Assembly: GCA_947623455.1 (NCBI GenBank) | Contig: OX392541.1 | Span: 10,606,719 to 10,670,718 of the forward strand | DNA: 64,000 nucleotides | Direction of reading: 5' to 3' | Source: Mimachlamys varia | Taxonomy: Eukaryota; Mollusca; Bivalvia; Pectinida; Pectinidae | Shown: positions 56,533 to 64,000 of the stretch, one piece after another | Numbering within the stretch: the stretch's first letter is position 1 | How the letters are laid out: every line of letters starts with the position of its first letter | The notes under the pieces: model-generated | Seen by the model: the letters and a program-made list of their open reading frames with translations, nothing else | What the model was told of the DNA's origin: nothing | Database searches by the model: none | Made by a program: the position numbers and the translations under genes

Positions 56533-57334
56533 CTTGCAACATAATACTGTTGTACTGTTGTAATACCCCGGTAATAATATTACTTAACAGATATAATGTA
56601 CATATTTTGACAATACTTTTGTTATTACTTATGAGACCTATAAAATGTACATCATATTTTTCTTTTACTGTTATTATTACTAATGAGGTATAGACATTGT
56701 ACTTGGGCAATAATGTTATTGTTATCAATTCTGAGATGTATACCGTATATATATCTGGACAATATTATTTTTATGATTTATGAGATAAATATACATGGAC
56801 AATGTACTACATTTATATAATATGTACATTATATAGGTGTTTTCCTAATAAAACGTAATAAAAGTGTATGTTGTATACTTTGTTGATTAAAGCATTACAT
56901 ATAAACGTACGACCACGAGCGAAGACGCGGGAAAATGTGTATTTCGTATGTCTTTAAATTGTATATTATTAATAAATAATTTAATTTTGCCTATTCCCGC
57001 AATGTTAAATATTTTTTTTAGGTTATATCGTAATATCTCAAAAATCAGACAACGCAAAAAGTGATGACGTCATATACCGCCATGTTTGGCGTGATATTTT
57101 GTAATCAAACTTCACTCCAACAATGTTAGAGGTTTTACACTACGTTGACAGCACGTGTAACACAGGGAAAATGTCTCAATATGACCTGAAAATGACCTGA
57201 AATTTCACCTGAAACAATCCTGAAATTCACCTGAAATTACTTTCAGGTCAAATCAGTAAATTTCAGGTAAAATAAATTGACATGAATTGACTTTTTTGCT
57301 CTTTTCAGGTCAGGACATCTATCATGAAAACTTT

Positions 57335-57700
57335 GATATTATAAGGAAGAGACACAGAATAACTAATCAACTGCGAAATGTAAACACCATAGGTTTGAGA
57401 AACAGGGAGGATACTATGAAGAAATGGAAAGTTCAGGATCGCAAAATCGATATTTTCACGTTTATCGAATAGCTTAGTATTAAGTGAAGATGGAGGTAAA
57501 CAGCTGATGTAGAAGAGTCTGTTTCGTTCTTGATTTAAAGTTCAGAAGGGTATATACGATCGACGTGGTCAGCAAACCTCTTGTTATTTATAGACAACAC
57601 ATCGTTGTGTACATGAAACTGAAATTGAAAGATTTGGAAGTTTTTTGTTGCCTGTCCTGATAAGCTTCTCGATAAATACAGCCTCGTATGAAAACAACAT
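57335..57700 (-). pseudogene. Reverse transcriptase relic, palm region
   Basis: On the - strand LFSYEAVFIEKL, a region equivalent to SFNFTFRYIDDVLS (damaged) and NNKRFADHVDRIYPSEL can be followed with frame changes. It corresponds to the part just upstream of the KLYDKRDDF segment in the other relics. Confidence 0.6.
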
Positions 57701-58334
57701 GAGGCTCAAGGCCGTTAATAGGTCACATGGTATTTATTTTCAAATTAAAAGCTAGTGTGTACCATACTGAGTAATTAAAAACGTACAAGAAGTACATATT
57801 GCAAGAACGGAGAACTGTATATGTAAATATATTTCGTTCGTTAAGTGGTTAAGACACTGGGAAAATGAGTATTCTATGTTTTGTCCCAAGGGGAAGATGC
57901 CCAGGAGTAGGTTTTGTTTAATTGTCTTTATAAGTATTCCTCGGTTTCCCCTATTAGGACCCCACGTCTGCCCCCGAAATGGGGGTCACACACCTCAGTT
58001 TGATAATTGACAACAAGTAAACAATGGACGCTGACAAAGTAATTGCCTCTTTATCCAATTAACATTTCTTGTGTATGAAATTGATCATTGTTCCTCAAAA
58101 CAGTTTACTGTATAAATATTCCAGTTATAATCATTCGTGTATGTTGGTTAGGACTTATGTGACAGAGTTACTTTAAAGACATCATCATTTTAACCTATTC
58201 AGTTCATGTCCTGCAAATAAAATTATTTGGAATCACCAGTTTTGAAAGAAGCATAATTGTCCTGTTCCATGGAAGCCTCGAACTTGGTAGATACACTAGT
58301 ACTGCCCCTGTGTCCTCGCTTTCCTTTAATTGGG

Positions 58335-58340
58335 TTTATT
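58335..58340 (-). terminator. Candidate polyadenylation signal for the methyltransferase gene
   Basis: AATAAA on the - strand about 135 nt after the stop codon, a usual distance. No other support. Confidence 0.4.
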
Positions 58341-58473
58341 CGTATAATTTCTTTTCTTTATCGCCTTCGTATTAGGTTGGGTCATTTGGCTCCGACTGAT
58401 GAACAATGTTAATGTATAGATATTATCATTTCTGCTCGAACATGACGTCATCATAGAAAACCCCCTAAAGTTT

Positions 58474-58612
58474 TTAGGTTTTCAGTTTCCGTTTAATGTC
58501 CGCGATTTCTGATGGATATATCCGACAACACCCTCCAATCCACGTGGCACCAAGTTCCTTCCACTCCGTTACCATGGAAACAACAGGCACACACTTTTCT
58601 CTGTTATAGAAT
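58474..58612 (-). CDS. Homocysteine S-methyltransferase last exon with GGCCR motif
   Basis: Acceptor TTCTTTTTTCCCCACCAG. One base completes Gly, then FYNREKCVPVVSM to GATWIGGCCRIYPSEIADI and KLKT, stop at 58474-58476. The two Cys of GGCCR are zinc ligands in this family. Confidence 0.95.
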
Positions 58613-61600
58613 CTGGTGGGGAAAAAAGAACAATAAAAACATTTTTTGGCCAAAATATTGCTGAAGCCATGGTTTTCTATAGATTGGTGTAAAAACAAAA
58701 ACATAACAATGATAGTCCAGTGGCCTTATGACAGTTCAATATGACCTTTACCCTCAGCATATTAGTTGTCACGGCGTAGAAATTGACTCTTGTGTCCTTG
58801 GAATGTATTCAGCTATCGTATGACATAAATCTCTGACCTCAAAATGTCCTTCAACCTTAAAATGTGACTGACGTCATCAGAAATAGAAATAAACCATCAA
58901 CCGCGAGTTGAAATGACAAAGCGATCGATGGACTAAGTATGGTCGGGCATTACGTTATCGACGAGATGGAGTTTCCGACGCCTTTGTCATTTTGTAAATA
59001 TCTCGTAAACTCTCGCGTGATTTCTCTCCAAATGTCGTCTGCCTAATGCCCACACAGCAAGAAACGTTTTGACCAAATAAAGTAGACTTTGCGTTTCAAA
59101 CGGGTAATGTTATCAAAGATTGAATATATACTCACGCAAAATCAAGTATTTACTTAAGCCCATTTTATATACATAATATAAAATGCCTCAGTCAAATTTA
59201 CAACGCTAAGTAAACATTGTAAATAAAACGCTAAGCAAGAGCATATTTCGGATTTTATTTTCTCAGAAAAAAATGAAAAATATTGGTGTTTTTGTTTACA
59301 TCGGACCCTGTGAAGTTCTATAGTATATGATTTCAATAAAAAGAATGTAATGGTAGGCAATGCAGTGCTTTAGACAGAGAATTATACAAAAAAGATGTTG
59401 ACTTGTGCAAGGTCTGATGTCACTTCCGTTGAAATAATATTGAAACTTATTATTTAAATCAAAATGTGAATTTTCTGAAGGATGATTATTTAAAACTCAA
59501 ATGATGGTTCTTGAAAATGTTTTCCTGTTACAAAATTCGACTGGTGTGGTCTTCAATGCTTTTGAAACGCTAGGGGGCACTACCGTCGATAACACAATAT
59601 GTTGTCATGGCGGTCGCAATGACGAGTAGCAGTAGAAAAGTGCCGACATTGTAATGAGGAAATAACGAATTGACAGAGAAACAATTGTACGGGCAAGGTA
59701 AAAGTTTGACTATTGCATAAATAATATTGGGATATTTTATTCACATTTGTTTCGTGTGCTATAAATATTGACTCCCTTTTGGCCTAAAGTTGTGACTGAT
59801 GCTTTCCTATTGTTTATCCTTTCCCTGTATCTGCTATTGAGTTTCACGATGACGTAGACTACCTACCCTATCCCCGTGTCCCAATCCTCGTCACTATTTG
59901 GTTTGACGATGACGTAGACTACCTACCCTATCCCCGTGTCCCAATCCTCGTCACTGTTGTGTTTGACGATGACGTAGACTACCTACCCTATCCCCGTGTC
60001 CCAATCCTCGTCACTGTTGGGTTTGACGATGACGTAGACTACCTACCCTATCCCCGTGTCCCAATCCTCGTCACTGTTGGGTTTTACCATGACGTAGACT
60101 ACCTACCCTATCCCCGTGTCCCAATCCTCGTCACTGTTGGGTTTGACCATGACGTAGACTACCTACCCTATCCCCGTGTCCCAATCCTCGCCGCTGTTGG
60201 GTTTGACCATGACGTAGACTACCTACCCTATCCCCGTGTCCCAATCCTCGTCACTGTTGGGTTTTACCATGACGTAGACTACCTACCCTATCCCCGTGTT
60301 CCAATCCTCGTCACTGTTGGGTTTTACCATGACGTAGACTACCTACCCTATCCCCGTGTCCCAATCCTCGTCACTGTTGGGTATGACCATGACGTAGACT
60401 ACCTACCCTATCCCCGTGTCCCAATCCTCGTCACTGTTTGGTTTGACCATGACGTAGACTACCTACCCTATCCCCGTGTCCCAATCCTCGTCACTGTTGG
60501 GTTTGACGATGACGTAGACTACCTATCCTATCCCCGTGTCCCAATCCTCGCCACTGTTGGGTTTGACGATGACGTAGACTATCTACCCTATCCCTGTGTC
60601 CCAATCCTCGTCACTGTTGTGTTTGACGATGACGTAAACTACCTACCCTATCCCCGTGTCCCAATCCTCGTCACTGTTGTGTTTGACGATGTCGTAGACT
60701 ACCTACCCTATCCCCGTGTCCCAATCCTCGTCACTAACGGGTTTGACGATGACGTAGACTACCTACCCTATCCCCGTGTCCCAATCCTCGTCACTGTTGG
60801 GTTTGACGATGACGTAGACTACCTACCCTATCCCCGTGTCCCAATCCTCGTCACTGTTGTGTTTGACGATGATGTAGACTACCTCCCCTATCCCCTTGTC
60901 CCAATCCTCGCCCTGTTGGGTTTGACGATGACATAGACTATCTACCCTACCCTGTGTCCCAATCCTCGTCACTGTTGGGTTTGACGATGATGTAGACTAC
61001 CTCCCCTATCCCCGTGTCCCAATCCTCGCCACTGTTGGGTTTGACGATGACATAGACTATCTACCCTACCCCCGTGTCCCAATCCTCGCCGCTGTTAGGT
61101 TTGACCATGACGTAGACTACCTACACTATCCCCGTGTCCCAATCCTCGTCACTGTTCGGTTTGACCATGACGTAGACTATCTATCCTATCCCCCGTGTCC
61201 CAATCCTCGTCACTGTTGGGTTTGATGATGACGTAGACTACCTACCCTATCCCCGTGTCCCAATCCTCGCCGCTGTTGGGTTTGATCATGACGTAGACTA
61301 CCTACCCTATCCCCGTGTCCCAATCCTCGCCACTGTTGGGTTTGACGATGACATAGACTATCTACCCTATCCCCGTGTCCCAATCCTCGTCACTGTTGAG
61401 TTTGACGATGACGTAGACTACCTACACTATCCCCGTGTCCCAATCCTCGTCACTGTTCGGTTTGACCATGACGTAGACTATCTATCCTATCCCCCGTGTC
61501 CCAATCCTCGTCACTGTTGGGTTTGATGATGACGTAGACTACCTACCCTATCCCTGTGTCCCAATCCTCGCCGCTGTTGGGTTTGATCATGACGTAGACT

Positions 61601-62975
61601 ACCTACCCTATTCCCCTTTCCAAATCCTCGTCACTGTTGTGTTTGACGAAGCCGTAGACTACCTACCCTGTCCCCGTGTCCCAATCCTCGTCACTGTTGG
61701 GTTTGACGATGACGTAGACTACCTACCCTATCCCCGTGTCCCAATCCTCGTCACTGTTGGGGTTGACGATGACGTAGACTACCTACCCTATCCCCGTGTC
61801 CCAATCCTCGTCACTGTTGGGGTTGACGATGACGTAGACTACCTACCCTGTCCCCGTGTCCCAATCCTCGTCACTGTTGGGTTTGACGATGACGTAGACT
61901 ACCTACCCTATCCGCGTGTCCCAATCCTCGTCACTGTTGGGTTTGACGATGACATAGACTACCTACCCTGTCCCCGTGTCCCAATCCTCGCCGCTGTTAG
62001 GTTTGCCCATGACGTACACTACCTACCCTATTCCCCTTTCCCAATCCTCGCCGCTGTTGGGTTTGACGATGACCGGTATCGTGAGGTTCAAGTGCTGTAT
62101 ACTCTTGAGTAGAGGTGTTACATACTGTGGGTCCGTACAATTTATACCAACGGCTTCTACTCCTTGTCGCTTAGCAACCGTCTCTATGGCGTCCGAGAAT
62201 TTCTCCCCGTGGAAAGTTTGTTCACCGTCCTGTATATATCGAAACACGAGAAATAATATCAAAATGGCGGAAAACCATATTCAAGTATCAGCATAATGAG
62301 AACAACTAATAAACGCAACACATTCAGACATACTGTATATATATTTTTATTCGCGGGGAATTTAATACTATGTTCGCGGTCAAATAAGATTCCACGAAAT
62401 TGAATACTTATGAAATATATCACTTTTTATTACTAATTACCATTAGGGGAAAATAATCTCGACAGAGCGCGAAATATTGTACCCGTTAATAAGTCCCCGT
62501 AAGAAAAACGCGAAATGTTCTTCCCGTTAAAATAAACAACTATTCAGCATGCGTTTAAAAAAATGGTGAATGTACATCATGGTTTTAATGGATTGCTCGT
62601 TTATTTTGGGTTTAACTTATTCACAAATATGGACATGGAATAGTTAATTATGGAATAAAATTACAGGGGTGATTAAGAGGTGCCGAGGAAACAACGACTG
62701 AAACAGAATGCAGATAGAAAAGAATGAAGATTGTGAGCAAAAATTAACAATTCTTGCGGCGATGGTGGGGGGGGGGGGGGGGCATACATTTTGTTTGTCA
62801 TGTAATGTCATACCTTACAGGTGAATGTGACCCACGCCCTGGCCCCGGGGTAGTCCTTTAGGAGGTCCAGTATAGCCTCAGCCTCGTCTACAGCTGGAAT
62901 GGTCTCTATGGCCAGGATATCCACTTTGCTGTCGAGTAGTGCCTTGACACGTGGGCGGTGCCAGTCCATCAAATC
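58474..62975 (-). CDS. Homocysteine S-methyltransferase (YbgG/MmuM type), last three coding exons
   Basis: Transfers a methyl group, in this family from S-methylmethionine or SAM, to homocysteine to make methionine. The three exons visible, 62975-62814, 62229-62027 and 58612-58474, join with matching phases into a 167-residue C-terminal part. Zinc ligand motifs of the family are present: GINC in the middle exon and GGCCR in the last. Other matches to E. coli MmuM are DWHRPRV, ETIP, ARAW, PNSGE and a similar distance from GGCCR to the stop. The N-terminal half, including the start, must lie right of 64000 and is not seen. Family members are about 300-330 residues, so roughly half is here. Vertebrate BHMT is a relative, but the sequence is closer to the YbgG/MmuM group. 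The gene is convergent to GDA. Confidence 0.94.
58616..59835 (-). other. Methyltransferase last intron, left of the array
   Basis: Non-repetitive AT-rich sequence. I see no exon or element. Confidence 0.5.
59836..62070 (-). repeat. 60-bp minisatellite seeded by the methyltransferase exon donor
   Basis: About 37 units fill the intron side of the penultimate exon. Read on the - strand a unit has GTCATCGTCAAACCCAACAG, TGACGAGGATTGGGACACGG and GGATAGGGTAGGTAGTCTAC. The first 47 bases equal the exon end (encoding VIVKPNS-EDW) and the rest is donor plus intron. Units are highly uniform in the left half. A five-unit block is repeated with 300-bp period near 60.9-61.6 kb. The + strand stays open for 325 codons of a 20-residue repeat (DDVDYLPYPRVPIL), which is antisense to the intron and not a gene. 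Confidence 0.95.
62027..62229 (-). CDS. Homocysteine S-methyltransferase penultimate exon with GINC zinc ligand
   Basis: Acceptor ATATATACAG, then DGEQTFHGEKF to VEAVGINCTDP and IVKPNSGEDWERGIG. It ends at 62027, GGAATAGG|GTAGGT, leaving two bases (GG) that the A of the last exon completes to Gly. The final 47 nt plus donor are the founder of the 60-bp array occupying 59.84-62.07 kb. Confidence 0.94.
62814..62975 (-). CDS. Homocysteine S-methyltransferase exon with DWHRPRV and ETIP
   Basis: 54 codons, phase 0 at both ends, from DLMDWHRPRVKALL through DILAIETIPAVDEAEAI to WVTFTCK, then donor GTATGA. The acceptor (GGTATCTAG) has a poor pyrimidine tract, but the protein match is continuous to its first codon. 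Confidence 0.92.
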
Positions 62976-63532
62976 CTAGATACCGACACATACTGTAAGC
63001 GTTTATATTTTAGTGGTTATCTTATTTTAGCAATCTTCGCGCTAAAAACATTCCGCTTGATTATTACTGATTTAATTACAGTTTTTGTAAATTGCTTTCT
63101 ACAGTAAGTATTGTGAGTGCGCAAATTCCGCCAATTCGTTGCCTTTTCCCGTTGAATTCGGTTACGCGCAAAAACTTGAGTGTTCAAAAAACAAGTATTG
63201 TACATGGTATTTGTATAGTTCCAAATTTTAAGAAGTCACAATTCTTGAGTTTAATTATGTACAAGTCTAAATGACCCGCCAGAGGTTGATTTCTGCTTTC
63301 AATAGTTAGGATCCAACTCAAGATTTTGAGATATCTACAGATCTTTAAACACAACATATTATATGCCCAACGTCTGATATATCTCTTAAAATGTTTTTTT
63401 TAAGTCTTGTGTTCGGGTGAAACATAATCTAATGGGTTTATTCAATTTTCATGTCAAATTAATGTCAACTCGAATAACGTGTAAAATTACTCTGAACACC
63501 TTAGTTGAGGTATAGCTGTACTAAAGTATCAA
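62976..63532. other. Methyltransferase intron upstream of the first visible exon
   Basis: No exon found. A remnant of the TAAAATTACTCT-CACC foldback end is at about 63482-63520. Confidence 0.45.
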
Positions 63533-63873
63533 CATCCTCGTTGTCCAGGGCTTACGATCACCTACGCTCTCTACACTCCTGGAATATATCATTGCAAAAC
63601 TGAAGGCACGCTCAGGTAAAAAAAGTCTGTCCTACGATGATTACAAAGGAGCCGCAACAGACTTCAAAACTTGCCAATTTTTACCGTTGTGTGACCACGA
63701 AATTCTTTTGATGCACATCAAAGGGTCGAACCAGTCTTCTTATCTCATCAACAAGGTGACACACATGGAGCTTTCAGTTTTGCCATAACACATATCAAGG
63801 GTGTAGAGAGCGTAGGTGACATATTCTAGGGATGTAGAGAGCGTAGGTGATCGTTACTCCTGGTAATCGAGAA
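63533..63873. mobile_element. Foldback MITE family B, copy 5
   Basis: In the methyltransferase gene upstream of the first visible exon. The right arm has a partial duplication, with GTGTAGAGAGCGTAGGTGA occurring twice (63803 and 63834). Confidence 0.8.
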
Positions 63874-64000
63874 TGCATTATCAAGTGACTGTGTTCGAGT
63901 GCAAAGAACTATGTGAGAGTAACCACTAAAGTATCGGATGTGCCCTGTGTCATGCCGGAGACATTGGCGTGAATTCGTTGTTGGTATATCCTCTTTCAGT
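63874..64000. other. Right edge of window, no exon seen
   Basis: The residues expected before DLMDWHRPRV are not found here on the - strand, so the next 5' exon lies beyond the window. Confidence 0.5.

Larger units (their letters stand above)
55409..58334. other. Convergent intergenic gap
   Basis: Apart from the pogo-like MITE and the RT relic listed separately, this holds ATAAT-rich sequence around 56540-56870 and a short cluster of AATTTCACCTGAAA-like repeats at 57185-57310. No gene seen. Confidence 0.5.

Noticed and set aside
56354..56728. 124-codon - strand frame
   Set aside because: Overlaps the pogo-like MITE at 56362-56532 and AT-rich repeats.
59959..60936. 325-codon open frame of a 20-residue repeat on the + strand
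   Set aside because: It is a tandem 60-bp unit antisense to the methyltransferase intron. The frame is open only because 60 is divisible by three, and it has no promoter, splice context or non-repeat part.

Overview
This is an animal nuclear genomic window. It is AT-rich, its genes are spliced, and it carries many small non-autonomous transposons, retroelement relics and tandem arrays. The repeat style (reverse transcriptase relics plus short hammerhead-ribozyme elements, tRNA-derived SINEs, many foldback MITEs) suggests a mollusc, probably a bivalve. That is an inference, not something read off a marker gene. No bacterial operon, rRNA, intact tRNA gene or CRISPR array is visible.

Two protein-coding genes can be rebuilt exon by exon with matching splice phases. 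Guanine deaminase (GDA) runs on the + strand from 17858 to 52793 in 13 coding exons, including a 28-nt microexon, and predicts 454 residues with all zinc ligands present. A homocysteine S-methyltransferase (YbgG/MmuM type) lies convergently on the - strand. Its last three coding exons are here (62975 to 58474) and its 5' part is off the right edge. A third, tentative gene is on the - strand at the left (9924 to 469): a TATA-driven signal-peptide exon, a 57-nt exon and a candidate terminal exon. Joined, they give an 88-residue secreted precursor with an R-x-K-R site and a C-terminal Gly before the stop, the layout of an amidated peptide hormone precursor.

Region by region: 1-9.9 kb is the putative peptide gene, with a four-unit degenerate segmental duplication (3.87-7.63 kb) in its first intron; 10-17.7 kb is intergenic, with retroelement tails, MITEs and a 36-bp minisatellite in head-to-head inverted arms (15.74-16.89 kb); 17.7-53.7 kb is GDA, whose introns carry seven minisatellite arrays; 53.7-58.3 kb is the convergent intergenic gap; 58.3-63 kb is the methyltransferase, with a 60-bp array of about 37 units in its last intron.

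The most unusual observation is that three arrays are amplified copies of exon-intron junctions of the genes they sit in: the GDA exon 4 donor (25.69-26.29 kb), the GDA exon 7 acceptor (44.98-46.48 kb) and the methyltransferase penultimate-exon donor (59.84-62.07 kb). Each array repeats roughly 20-47 nt of coding sequence together with the splice site, so the real site is one of about 14, 20 and 37 near-identical tandem decoys. Other points are at least three well-preserved hammerhead ribozyme motifs, a foldback or hAT-like element whose end has expanded into a 30-bp array, an 18-mer higher-order repeat built on a 31-bp unit, and retroelement tails that form the polypyrimidine tracts of two GDA exons.
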